64,000 bases of DNA, taken from positions 744,001 through 808,000 of the forward strand of contig NC_063156.1 of NCBI RefSeq assembly GCF_020921035.1, written 5' to 3'. The position numbers and the translations under genes are program-made. The stretch comes from Rhodamnia argentea (Eukaryota; Streptophyta; Magnoliopsida; Myrtales; Myrtaceae). Positions 1 to 11,050 of the stretch are shown here, piece after piece (within the stretch, counting starts at the first letter, position 1; each line of letters begins with the position of its first letter). Below the pieces are notes generated by a model that was not told the DNA's origin, ran no database searches, and was given only the letters and a program-made list of their open reading frames with translations.

Positions 1-2
1 CG

Positions 3-170
3 ATCCCTGTCACTGCTAAGAGCACGAACTGTGGCGAGAGCTTAATAGATCTCAACCTACCAGCACCAGAAGAGAACGGCGAAGAAACGACAGCAAGTTT
101 GGTAGAGATTTCTTCAGTCTCCAACGAAGAAACGTCTTATCCAATCAAGAAGGGCTTTTTACAGGTCTAG
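3..170 (+). CDS. C-terminal end of a probable ZAT-type C2H2 zinc-finger repressor (5' part outside window)
   Basis: An open frame enters from the left edge and stops at 168-170, giving the last 55 residues of a protein. The visible part has the segment SLIDLNLPAPEE, a DLN-type EAR repression motif (DLNxxP), followed by an acidic, Ser/Thr-rich tail ending KKGFLQV. In plants this motif recruits TOPLESS-type corepressors. In the ZAT group of C2H2 zinc-finger proteins it lies near the C-terminus in just this form, so a ZAT protein is the best guess. No zinc finger is visible because the gene starts outside the window, so another EAR-bearing factor is possible. The AT-rich sequence after the stop looks like 3' UTR. 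Confidence 0.5.
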   Translation: MPVTAKSTNCGESLIDLNLPAPEENGEETTASLVEISSVSNEETSYPIKKGFLQV

Positions 171-687
171 ACTAGGGACAGTGAATCAACTATGATTTCA
201 AGTACTGGATTCAACAGTCTGTAGGGGTAAATTATACAGCTTGCTTTATGTTTGCATATAATTTTCCGAACCCCGAAGCTTGTTCGAGCATCAAGATAAA
301 GCCTAACACAGAGAAGTTCAAAGATCACTTTTTTATTTTTTGGGTTGTTTTGTAGGATAAAACTAAAGCGTCAAACTTCCTGTGTGCTGCATTTGCTTCC
401 CGTTTTGGGAATTGACTCGTGATGTCAATGGCTTTTAGGTGTTGTGGGGACTTCTGGGTCTGTATTTTGCCCCCACAAAAGGATCAAGATTAAGGGGGGA
501 AAAGACAGAGTGAAGGACGCCATTGACGCTGTGCCTTTAGTGGAATTAAGTCATTCGAGCATTAATTGGATTTTTCTTGCTGATTCGTGGGGATTAATGA
601 ATTGATTAAGCGGAAGCTTTTGGGTTAGCAATGCATGCTACTGTGTCCAGCTGTTTTTTAGCGAACCGTTTCCTCCATCTTCTCGCT

Positions 688-690
<3 letters not shown>

Positions 691-723
<33 letters not shown>
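691..723. repeat. (GA)n microsatellite
   Basis: About 16 uninterrupted GA units. Such tracts are common near plant promoters and 5' UTRs and are length-variable. Confidence 0.95.
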
Positions 724-728
<5 letters not shown>

Positions 729-1084
729 TTGGATACGGAAAGTAGCATCGACCTGTTCATCTTGTTGGGTCTAGTTTTGTTGCTTCTGTACAGTTGGCCA
801 ACAGGCAACAGGGTCGTCTAGTGAATTGCCCAGCATCTTCCTTCTTATCTCTGGTCTAGCGAGAGCGTGACTATTGTCCGTGCTGATTTTTCCCGGATCA
901 GATCAGCTGTCTTTCTGATAACAGTGGGATTTTTGATCCAACGCTCTTGCATTTATGAGCTTATAAAGTTTTTTTTGGTTCGCATGGGAAACTTAACTCG
1001 GAGCCTGTACAATAGCGACTCAATTTCCGGATGGCGCGACTATGTTTTCCACCTCGTGTAAGGTTTGTGGATTTCAATGAATGT

Positions 1085-1590
1085 GTCGTATTTGGGTCGA
1101 GTTAGAGTCGTTTGTCCCAACATGAGATTGGACCCGTCAAACGGGTGGGGTCGGGTAAGATTTGAGTGAGGTCATAAATGTTTTGATCCAAAATACGACT
1201 CATTAAACCAATTTTATGACCCATATGTTGTGATACAAGTATAGCGACCCATACTCGACTAGCAACATAACCAGCAATCCATTCCCTACCCGACCCGACC
1301 CATATTCCCAAAATACTTCCATGTTTATTCCAATGTAGAAAAACTCATATCCAAACCGAGATTAGAGTGCGGAGTGAGATAGAAAATGAAGAGAGATCAT
1401 AGAGGTGGTCGGGTTTAAGTAAAGTGCAAACCCATTTACGGTCCATTTATTACTCATTTAATACTCAAATTATGTTTGAACTTATTTATGACCCATTTAA
1501 CTAATTTATGTAATAATTCAGCCCATCATATATCGATTAAGAAATGAGTGTATGACTCATTTTGATAGGTCTACAGATAGGCAGATTTGT
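1085..1590. repeat. Degenerate repeat, possibly a non-autonomous hAT-like element
   Basis: The stretch carries many GGGTCGGGT, GACCCGACC and GACCCATTTA words in both orientations, and ends near TGACTCATTTTGATAGGTCTA. This word usage is typical of plant non-autonomous DNA elements. I could not define terminal repeats or a target duplication, so both the boundaries and the family are uncertain. Confidence 0.35.
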
Positions 1591-2052
1591 TCGTAAAAAT
1601 TTCTGTTCTCTCTGAGGATCCCATTGAAAATGTTTTTTTTTTTATTTTTTTGGTCGGACTATTGAAGATTGGTTTGAGGAATGTTAGACGATCTATTGTG
1701 GTCTTTGGGCGCAAGGAAGTTGAGAAAATTAGTGGGCTTTGAAAGCCAACTTGTGCTGGGGATTTCTATAGGGCCCAGATGCACAGCGAGGCTCGATTGA
1801 GGATTGACTTTTGATTCTTATTTGAACGAGCTTCCTTGAATTTCATAACCGAACGAAAGTTCAGTCCACTGCACCGACCGCCGTTCGACGTGAAAGCCTC
1901 GTTGGTTTCTCTGCGATCGTGAGAGCTTTGAAAGAGGGAGACTCCAACGTGCTCTCAACTTATTCTCGATGAAGAAGTGGACGATAAGTCACGCTTTTAT
2001 CACTGTATGTACCATTGAGATTGATATAGGGGAAAATTGGTACCGAGTCAAC

Positions 2053-3802
2053 ATGGACACCAACAACACTTCCCGAAGCCACTGCCGTTGCCCGCTGCCG
2101 CCGTCGATGCAGCCGCCTCCACCGCACCTTGTCCGCAGCAGAAGCGGAGCTCCAACCGCCATGTCGCTCCCAGAAACCCGAGCCCCTAGCCAAAGATTCG
2201 CCGTCGTCTTCCGCTCCAAATCGACTTCTAAATCGAGGACCAATTCGTCAAGTCACGACGGAAATGGCGACGTTGACAATAGCAAGGGTGATGTAAGCTC
2301 AGTCATGCTAAAGAAACGCCAGCAAAGTAATTCATCCGGGCTTGTAGTACCAAGAAAGACACGGTCGGCCCCACCTTCGCCCTCCGCGTGGGCCCTATCT
2401 CCCGGTCGAAGCTCATCATTGGCCGGACCGGTAGCGACGGAAGTTTCTTCCGGGTTCAATGCGCCGAGGGCCAGTAACAAGAAATCGGAGAGCAAAATAA
2501 ACGGAGGTGGTGGTAACGGCGGAGCAGTTAGCAAGGTTTTGAAGTACTTCAAGCAAAAGAGGAATGTGTCGCCTTTGCAAGAAGAGGAGATTCACAAGTT
2601 ACGTATCTTGCATAGCTCGTTATTGCAATGGAGGTTCGCTAATGCTCGTGCTCGAGCAGCCGAGGATGACGCGAAAAGAAATGCCGAGGCACGCTCTTTC
2701 TGTAAATTTGGAATTTGATTATTCTGCGTTGTTATTTTTATCATCGGCATTAAGATTGCTCTCATGTTTTGGTGATCATAGGAGAAACTATGCCGGGTGT
2801 GGCTCGGGATATCGAAGGTGAGATCGTCGGCGATGGAGAAGATCGTCGAAATGCAAAGACTGAGACATGGTATAAGGCTGTACGAGATCATAAGCCCTCA
2901 GGTTCATATGCTGCAAGAATATCCGGCCAAGCTGGAGAGGAAACACGGCGAAGGGCTCGGCAGGTTGTCTAGAAAGCTGGTGGCTCTTTCCCACCTTCTT
3001 CCTCTCGAAAGCGCCAAGGTGACTCCGATCCGTTGTGCTTCTCGTTTCATTTTATTCTTCAGCGAATTCACGATGCAATCTTTCAAGATCCTGATACAAC
3101 GGGGTAGTAGTGACCAAGGGAAATCTATTACATATTACAGGCCGATGACACGGTGTCCATTGCCGGAGCTATGAACATGGCTATGGAGGCATTGGCCAAC
3201 ATAAACTCAACAAATCTCAATTTGTTGTTACAGGTTCTTAGTTTTTTCTTCTCCTTTTCTTAATATGTGATTCCTATAAAAACATAAGGTATCTTTTTAC
3301 AAAAAATGCGGTAAACCTAACTGGTCGGCGAATGCTGTTTCTGCGCCGATTTGAGCAGGCTGAGGAATTGTACCATTTGACAACAGAGCTTGTGAGCACC
3401 CTTGAAGGGCAAAGGCAGTGTTTTCAGGAACTTGACAAGTTTATACCCGTCTTCATTACCTTGTTGGTGAGCCCCAACAAAGTTTTCTCAGAACTCTTGT
3501 AGTTCCTCTCTTTGTTTGGTCAGTCTTCAGCAATGGATATGGGCTCGATCTTCTGCATATTCAACTGATGGGCTCAAGTTACTGTTGTTCATCAATAGAA
3601 ATGGAGATGCACTGATGATAGACTCGAGCAGTTTCAGTTATCGTCAATCATCAAAAGTAGAATAGGATTGATACCTTCTTTGTGAAATTGAGAATAAGTC
3701 TCTTACAATGTGCAGGCAAAAGAGAGCAGCTTGAGAGCTCACGTCATCGAAGCAACAATGGAATCAACCAGAGTTCACTTCAGTCCTACAGTTGTTACAT
3801 AA
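2053..3802 (+). CDS. QWRF motif-containing protein (QWRF7-like, AUGMIN8/EDE1 family)
   Basis: Five exons are proposed: 2053-2688, 2782-3018, 3141-3233, 3359-3466 and 3716-3802, all in phase 0, giving 386 residues. The N-terminal half is basic and Ser/Pro-rich (RSRSG, SAPPSPSAWALSPGRSS). The signature LLQWRFANARA lies near residue 192 and is followed by the helical C-terminal region expected of the family (VWLGISK, AMNMAMEALANI, LTTELVSTLEGQRQC). Family members bind microtubules, and some are augmin subunits that act in spindle or phragmoplast arrays. The ATG at 2053 sits in a good context (AACATGG); an in-frame ATG at 1969 would add 28 atypical residues. Intron 1 (2689-2781) appears to be GC-AG, because the only nearby GT donor (2702) is out of phase with the conserved downstream frame. 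Confidence 0.8.
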
Positions 3803-4989
3803 ATCAGTCTTAGTCAAACTTTCGAATTATTGCAGCTATGGCTGCATTTTTGTAGGATAAACTCAATATTTAGATTGCATCTAATTCTGGAACCTTTACG
3901 GTATTGTTCAAAAGTTTAAAATATCGTGCCGTACACATTTTTCATAACCAAACACAGTCCATCTGCCTCCAATTGTAACGGCACCGGTCCAACGAGAGCA
4001 GGGAGTGATTGCCAGGGCTAGAGAGCCTGGACAAGGAATCGCTCCTGGCGGGCATCTACAATGGCAAAATGAGCAGGAATATACAGAATTGTGCACTGAA
4101 TAAAGAGAGATCGATTTTGGAATATATTTGTGAAAATTGGAATTAATTTACGAAGGCGCATTTTGATTTAACGGCAATGCTTAATTTTGAAACTCCAAAA
4201 TCAAATGTGCTCAGGTGAGAGCACTCCTAGAGTGGATTACCGCTCGGATGCGAGTACTCTCAAAGTGGGTTACCTCCCGAGAAGGTATCCATCTGTATGC
4301 CAAAAGATAAAATCTTAAGACTTGTATGAGATAGGTCAATGCGGACAATAGCTCAGTAAGTTAATGTAGGGCGTCACACCAATTACGTTTGAAACTTACT
4401 GCATGATCCACGCACAAATGTCGGCGGCGGAGTGGAAGAACGGCCATGATTCGGTGCTTGCGGCAAGAAAGAAAGGATTGAATTGAACTAAAGTCAAAGC
4501 ACGTGGAAGGAGAAATTTTGTTTTCCTGTGACATCTCACCTTTTTGTCAATGCATCTAATCGTGACTTGTGCCGTTGATACATTGGAACGAACACTGTGT
4601 TTTGAGTTACGGAGGAGCTCGACTTGACCAAAATTAGCTCAATTTGATCAAAAGTTAGCTCAAATGATGAAATTTTTTCTCACACTTATAAATTGATCAT
4701 AAGTTCCTTTCACAATCGACGTGAGATAATCCTAACGGCATATGTTACGGGTTTTTGGCCTTGGACACGGTCGAGATAGAAATTTTGTGAAAGGTCACAC
4801 ACATCACTCGATAAAAAAAAAAGTAACATGGCCTAGCCGAACAGGATACAGACAAGCTCGGAAATCCTATTTAAGTATAAAAAGGAAACCACTTCTCCTA
4901 TACCAATCCCAACCCAATGTGAAAATCCCAAAAAGAAAGGGTAAAAAAAGAAGGAAAGGAAATCCCAGGAGCAATACAACAACGCCATA
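3803..4989. other. Intergenic region between convergent genes
   Basis: Holds the 3' UTR of the QWRF gene and, towards 4989, the 3' UTR of the receptor kinase on the other strand. A two-copy tandem repeat of about 33 bp lies at 4219-4284. Open frames at 3908-4096 and 4742-4993 show no family resemblance. Confidence 0.5.
4219..4284. repeat. Two-copy tandem repeat, about 33-bp unit
   Basis: GAGCACTCCTAGAGTGG is followed 33 bases later by GAGTACTCTCAAAGTGG, and the similarity continues through TTACCGCTCGG versus TTACCTCCCGA. Origin unknown. Confidence 0.55.
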
Positions 4990-7900
4990 TTAACAGCCCA
5001 ATGCTGGCTTCTGTGGATCTCCATCACCACCACCACCAGTTTCTTCAACATTAATGGTCAAATTCCCAGGCAGTTTTCTGTTGGGCCTTGCCTCCTGCAG
5101 CATCAGCACCACGTCCCTCATGGAAGGCCTGTCTGCCGGGTTCTTGCTAGTGCAGAGCAGTGCAATCCTCAGCAGCTGGATCATTTCCTCCCTCACCGAC
5201 CCGCACGCCGCGCCCGCCTCCCTGTCCAGGACGTCGAGGACGCTTTCCTGGGTCTTGATCTTCGACCTCACCCAATCCACAATGCTATTGCCTTCGCCAA
5301 ACTCGGGATCCACCGATCTTTTACCGCTCAGCAACTCCATCAACACCACCCCATAGCTGTAGATGTCGCTCTTCTCGTCGACTTGTAGCGTGTACGCGTA
5401 TTCTGCATGGAATTAAGTGTGGACTGTTAACAGGCCATTTGATACATGTAGCTTGACATCAGAACATGTTTTAGTGTTTTTCTTCCCATGAATTAAAAGG
5501 CAGCAAACAAATTCTTCACCATTTCTGCTGATGCTTAAAGTGGCAAGATTTGCCCCTAAAAAGTGCCCGCTATTTGCTTTTTCAGATACACTATGGACAC
5601 AACTAATCTTAAGAGGCTTTAGACATGTTTTTGAACTATAGAAAATAGCCAGACCGACAGGAAAGAAAAGGAACATATACGAACGGGGTCATCTTGTTTG
5701 TGGAAAAGTGGGCCGGTTTATTACAGATTATGGACTATACTATGCAACAACAAAGAACATTCAGAAAGAAAATGCACCTGGGGCAATGTAGCCATAGGAC
5801 CCTGCGATCACGGACATGGACTCATCGCTCTGGATCAACTTCGCCACCCCAAAATCGGCCACTCGGGCCTCCATCTCGGCATCCAGCAATATGTTGCTCG
5901 GCTTGAGGTCGCGGTGCACGATCAGGGGATCGCAGTCGTGGTGCAGATAACATATCCCCTGAGCCACGCCGAGGGCAATCTTGTACCTAATCACCCAATC
6001 AGCCCCCAAATTCTGATCCTTGTTCTTCCCATGCAACAGATCATCTAAATTGCCATTTGGCATGTACTCATAGAGCAGCATTGTGCACTCTCTGTTGCTG
6101 CAACACCCCAACAATCTCACAATGTTCCTGTGCCTCACGTTCCCCAACACTTCGACCTCAGCCAAGACCCCTCTCCTCCTCCTCATGTGCTCCTTCTGCT
6201 TCCCCCAGAGCTTCTTCACCGCTATGATCTCGCCGCCTGGCATTTCAGCCTTGTACACTGTGCCGGCAGACCCCATCCCTATGATCTTTTCTGTCATTGA
6301 CAGGCACTCCACCACGTCGTCCGCTGTAAAGTTCAGCCTCTGGAAGGCCGTCAGCTTCCATGGGCCGACTTCTCGTTCTTGAAGATGAGTGAATCTATTG
6401 CTATAGTTAGCATGGAAGCACCTAGTGCCAGCAATGAGAACGAATATGCCGATGCCGAAGGCTGCCACAGTGATCCACACAATCGTGCCCGCAGTCTGCC
6501 TTGGCTGCTGCCGTCGCCGCACCTCCATCTCGCCGGCACCAAGCACGTCGCCAGCACATGGCTTTTCCAGGACGCCACCGCAAAGGTCCTGGTTGCCCGA
6601 AAACGATGAGGGGTGCAAGTTTCTGAAGATTGTGCTGGAAGACGGTATCGGCCCCATGAGCTGATTGAATGACACATTGAAGCTTTCCAATGTCCTGCAA
6701 TTGTCAAAATTCGAGGGGATGCTTCCGGTCAGGAGGTTATGGGAGAGGTCGATGTTGGTGATTGAAGGAAGCGCAGATATCCCCCAAGGAATTACGCCTG
6801 TCAGAATGTTCCTACTCAAGTTGAGAGAGAGAAGCTTTTCGCAGTGGCTAATGTTCCAAGGAATGCTACCATTTAGTGAATTCCCTCCTAATTCAATCTT
6901 GTACACACTTTTGCACCCAATGAAGTTGGGAATCCTGCCAGTGAGTTTGGACGAACTTGCCAAGAGAACTTGCAACTTAGGCGCGCCCCATATGTTACTG
7001 GGCAAGTCGGTCTCGAAGGAATTCTCCGATATGTCGAGGTACTGCAGGGCTGCTGCATTGCCGAGATCATCGGGAATTCGGCCGCTGAAGCTATTCTTGC
7101 TCAATTCCATGAACGTTAAATTCGGTAAGAGCCCAAAACCTCGAGGGATCGACCCGTTTAGCATGTTGTTATGGATCCTTAACCTAAGCAAAGTGGTGCA
7201 GTTTGCCAGGGAAGCAGGAAGCTCATTTTCAAACCAGTTGGAGAAGAGGACCAGCTTCACTAACTTATTTCCTAGGCAAAGATTTGGAGGGATTCTTCCT
7301 CTGAGTGAATTGGACGATACGTCGAGCACAATCAAATTCGAATTAGAGCCGAGCTTCTGCGGCAGGATTCCAGTAAGGGAGTTGTTCCAGAGCTCCAAGG
7401 TTTCCAGGTTTGGGAGCTCGCCAATTCCAGCCGGTATTTCGCCGCTCAAATTGTTGCTCATTAAGCTCAAAATGGTCAGCTCCTTCAGTGCGGCCAAGCA
7501 TTCCGGTATACTCCCCGAAAGCTGATTATCCGATAAATCGAGAACTTGTAGCGCTTCCAGTTGAGCAAAACTTGGCGGGATCTCACCGGTTAAGCGATTC
7601 CTGAATAATAATATCGTCTCCAACTTAGTCAAGTTTCCGAGCTGTGGTGTAAGCAAACCTGAGAGATCGGCACTTGAGATGTCCAAGTACTTGAGGTTTG
7701 ATAGAAGTGCAAATTCCGAGGGGACGCCACTGTTGTACTGGTTGTACCCGATTTCCAGGTGCTCTAATTGAAGCAAGAATCCTAATTGAGGTGGAATTTG
7801 TCCTCTTAGGAAATTTCCTTGCAGATAAAGAGACTTCAGCCTCGGAAAGCCGCCATAGCCTGGCGGAATCTCACCTTCGAAGTAGCTTCCCCCAAGGTTG

Positions 7901-8442
7901 AGGTACTCTAGGAATCGGAGTGCAATAACCTCCCGGGGAAGAGGGCCAGTGAAGTTGTTGCTGTAAGCGTTGAAGATCCTCAGGGACTTGAGCTTCGATA
8001 TTTCTGGTGGAAGGCTTGAGTTGAAGGAGTTGTGGCTGATGTCCAGTGTCCTGAGCTCTATCAGCTCAAATATGGCTGCTTGAAGAGGCCCCTCCAAGGC
8101 ATTCCCACTCAAATTCAAGTGGGCTAATCCCGACAGATACCGGATTTCAGCCGGGATCAAGCCGGAGAGGTTGCGGCGAGAGAGGTCGAGGGACACGATT
8201 CGAGATCTCTCGGTGTTGCACTTCACGCCGGACCACGAGCACCAGACAGGGTCCTGGAGATTCGCGTTGGAGAATACCGGAGTAGGGTCCCAATCACGGA
8301 ACGTTGAGAGAGGGTCTTTGAGGGATGACTTCAAGGAGAGGAGTGAGATGAGCTGGAGAGGAAGAGAAATGGGTAGTGTTAGGGATGATGTTGCGAGGAA
8401 GCAATAGGAGAATGTGAGGAGGAAGAGAAGAGGAAGTTTCAT
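4990..8442 (-). CDS. PXY: LRR receptor-like kinase, TDR/PXY ortholog (TDIF peptide receptor)
   Basis: Two exons on the minus strand, 5778-8442 and 4990-5402, encode 1025 residues. The order is: signal peptide (about 1-25, MKLPLLFLLTFSYCFLATSS); N-terminal cap with VWCSWSGVKC; about 20 plant-type LRRs (LSGxIP repeats); a transmembrane helix near 650-675 (IVWITVAAFGIGIFVLIAG); and a Ser/Thr kinase. Kinase landmarks are IIAVKKLWG (catalytic lysine), HRDLKPSN (RD type) and DFGVAKL. The single intron (5403-5777) splits the APEYA motif, as I recall for Arabidopsis PXY. Sequence resemblance to PXY is strong throughout (for example FTADDVVECLSMTEKIIGMGSAGTVYK is near-identical in kind). PXY perceives the CLE41/44 TDIF peptide and maintains cambial division and vascular patterning. 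A PXL paralog is less likely. The ATG at 8442 was chosen because it begins the signal peptide. All catalytic motifs are present. Confidence 0.93.
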
Positions 8443-10376
8443 GGTTCCTAGGATTTTGTCAGGCAAGTTCTGGTGGTGTTGAGAGAGGTAAAACGAAGGT
8501 CATTGAGGCTTTGATCTTGAGAACAAGTGCTTTCTGGGAGTGGTGAGACATGACTACTTTCTTCAAGTGAGCATGAAGAATTCTGTACCAGTTCTTGTTC
8601 TCCTTGCTACTCCAAATTTGTATTGCTCTCTTTCTTGTATTCTCTCTCTCTCTCTTGTCTTCTCTCATCATCATTCCTCCACTTTCTCTCACCTCAGTTT
8701 TTACTTTTGTCTGATGCCCATCCTATACTTTATGGTTTCTCCTGGATTTTTTTTTTTTTTTTTTTCACTTTTCTTTTGCTCCTAACTTTTTAACCATTCC
8801 TTACTTGCTTTTTCTTTGGGCTCACAGATTAAATGATCACCGTGAATTAACTTTTTAATCACTCTACATACAGTGAGCATTGTTTCTCAATTGATCCAAG
8901 AAAGTGGAGAATTCAATTTTCCCACCATATCACAAAACTGATGTTTGAACATTTTCTAATGCTGTCCTTCGTGTGCTGTCTGTGTCTCCTTTTTTCTATT
9001 TCTCTATGCTCTCCCAATTCAAAGATACAGAGCTACCATAAGAGGCACTGTGTTCTGCTAACCCATGCATGGACCACACTCAATTAATTAGCAGCAAACA
9101 GCTCCATTAATTTCCTAATTAATCAAAATTTGCCCCATGCATTGTGCTCTTAATGATCAAATCATTGAAAGTGTTATTAGATAAAAGAATGGAAGTGCGT
9201 GATGATATCTAAGAGGCTTAAACCAGAAGGCACCTGATTGATCGTGATGTTAACCATCTGATATGCAGAGTGTCAGTTATTCTTCAGTAACAATTATCTT
9301 ACCGCAGGTGTCGATTTGAATGCATAACCGTTGAAAACATGTCTTAAGTTTGAGCACCAAAAAGGATGAGGAAATTTCACTAATTTGAGGAGGTTTCCTA
9401 TTTTCGGACCCAATTTTGTATAATATAAGAACTGTGACTTCTTGTAAAGTGTATTAGAGAGGTGACTTCTTTGTGAAACTTTTCATGTTGAAGCCAATTC
9501 AATCATGTGAGTCAGATTTGTGATTTTCTTCGTGAGATCGAGAGATTTTACGCGAGGAAATGTTAGGCTAAACACTGTATGACTTATTAGATGTAATTGG
9601 AGATTGTGAAAAACTGAGAGTATATGAGTAACTCGTGCACTTGCAATCTACGTGGTATCACTTGATTTGCACTGGATTTTTTTGCTGCTCTTCCCATGGG
9701 CACATGACCCCTTGACTGGCCTAACCACATAAATCTGGTGCCCGATTTATTTCATAGTTTTGTCTATTTTGTTATTCGATCGCTTCTTTTTGCCACAATA
9801 ACATGAATGCAATTAGCAAGTTGATCCAGTCACATATCCCTCGAATCAAATTAATCTGTTCTGTCAGCAGCCAAAGAACTTATCTTCTTTCTTACTTTAG
9901 AAGCTCCATCCACACACCATTTACTGCTCACATAATTCAAATTTTATCCCCAGAAAATATATCCACGTAAATTAATATTTTCCTTATACATGCCAAGGCT
10001 AAATGGTGGGCCCAAAACTAATGGGACAAGATTGAGAATGTCATCAAGACTCAAAGAATATACCAAGAACATCAGGTTGTAGTCCAGCCAGTTTGACTTG
10101 AGTAAAGCTGATGATCCATCATGCCCATTGTCTTACTTTTGTATCATGGATGTCGTTAAAAGTGCCATCTGGGTATGAGCAATAAAGCTTCAAGTGCAAT
10201 CATTTTCACTCATTTTTCTAGTTCCATACAAATCAAGACTATCATGCATGCTTCCATCCAAGACCTTTTTCTCCATTTACCATGAGCATATATGTTTATG
10301 TACCTAATTTTGTTTGTTAGTGCATGGACCCCTAGCATGTGACGGTAACAGTTCTATACTTGGAATTGTTTGGAAG
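8443..10376. other. Intergenic: promoter and 5' UTR side of the PXY-type kinase
   Basis: On the minus strand the first 400 bases hold purine-rich 5'-leader sequence: a CT tract at about 8640-8660 and a T17 run at about 8749-8765 on the plus strand. Beyond that is AT-rich sequence without a supported gene or recognisable repeat. Confidence 0.4.
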
Positions 10377-10385
10377 TATAACATG

Positions 10386-11041
10386 AGGGTGGTCGGTTTC
10401 AGGATGAGTAGATTCCAGACTTAAAACATGAAACCTACTATGTTGTAACCGGTTCTCAATTTTTTGAACCTGGAACATACTATGTTTGCCCTGGAACTTG
10501 TTTCAAAACCTACCCTTTTTTTGGGTCCGATTCTAGGGTTTACCCGAGAACCTGTTTTTCTTTTATTCTTTTTCATGGTTTTCTTTTCTTTTTTTTTTCC
10601 AGCAAAATAATATGAGTAACAATGAGATGATCCAAAGTAAAATATGAATTATAAAATTCACTATCCGCCAAAAGCAAAAATCCCTAAGAGGAAAGGCGAA
10701 AGAGTGATGCTATATTGCTGAGTCGCGACTCCCGAGGTTGGATTGTAAAGGAAAAGCACATTAGAGTTTGGCTTTTTAAGTCATGAAACCGGTTCCATAA
10801 CAGGTCTCCAACTAAACCTTGGACACTTTCTATAAGACTGCTTGAAACCGGCTTGGTACGGGTTCGATCCGATTCCTAGGTGGATATTCACTCAGAACCT
10901 TGAAACCGAACATGTTCCAACCGGTTCCAAAAATCTAGAACTTGTTCCTGGACCGATTCTAACAAGAACCGATTCTCGGACCTGCTTTCTGATGGTTCAG
11001 TCCGATTCCCATGTAGAACCGGTCCGGTTGCACACCCCCGA
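10386..11041. mobile_element. Non-autonomous DNA transposon, hAT-like (about 656 bp)
   Basis: The left end reads AGGGTGGTCGGTTTC and the right end, on the opposite strand, TCGGGGGTGTGCAACCGG, so the ends are imperfect inverted repeats. Inside there are many AACCGGTTC and GGAACCGG words in both orientations. Candidate target duplications flank it: TATAACATG (10377-10385) and TACAACATG (11042-11050), 8 of 9 matching. There is no transposase frame. Similar elements with a GGGTGTGCAACCGG terminus are common in eudicots. Confidence 0.6.
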
Positions 11042-11050
11042 TACAACATG

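Larger units (their letters stand above)
171..2052. other. Intergenic spacer with a GA microsatellite and a degenerate repeat
   Basis: No coding sequence is supported here. The left part is probably 3' UTR of the zinc-finger gene. It contains a GA microsatellite and, at about 1085-1590, a repeat rich in GGGTCGGGT and GACCC words. The last 200 bases are likely promoter and 5' UTR of the QWRF gene. Short open frames at 867-1061 and 1102-1311 look random. Confidence 0.5.

Noticed and set aside
1969-2052. Upstream in-frame ATG for the QWRF protein
   Set aside because: It would add 28 residues unlike the family. The ATG at 2053 has the better context.
6665-7525. 286-codon open frame on + across the receptor kinase
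   Set aside because: Antisense shadow of the LRR region, whose repeats leave the other strand open.
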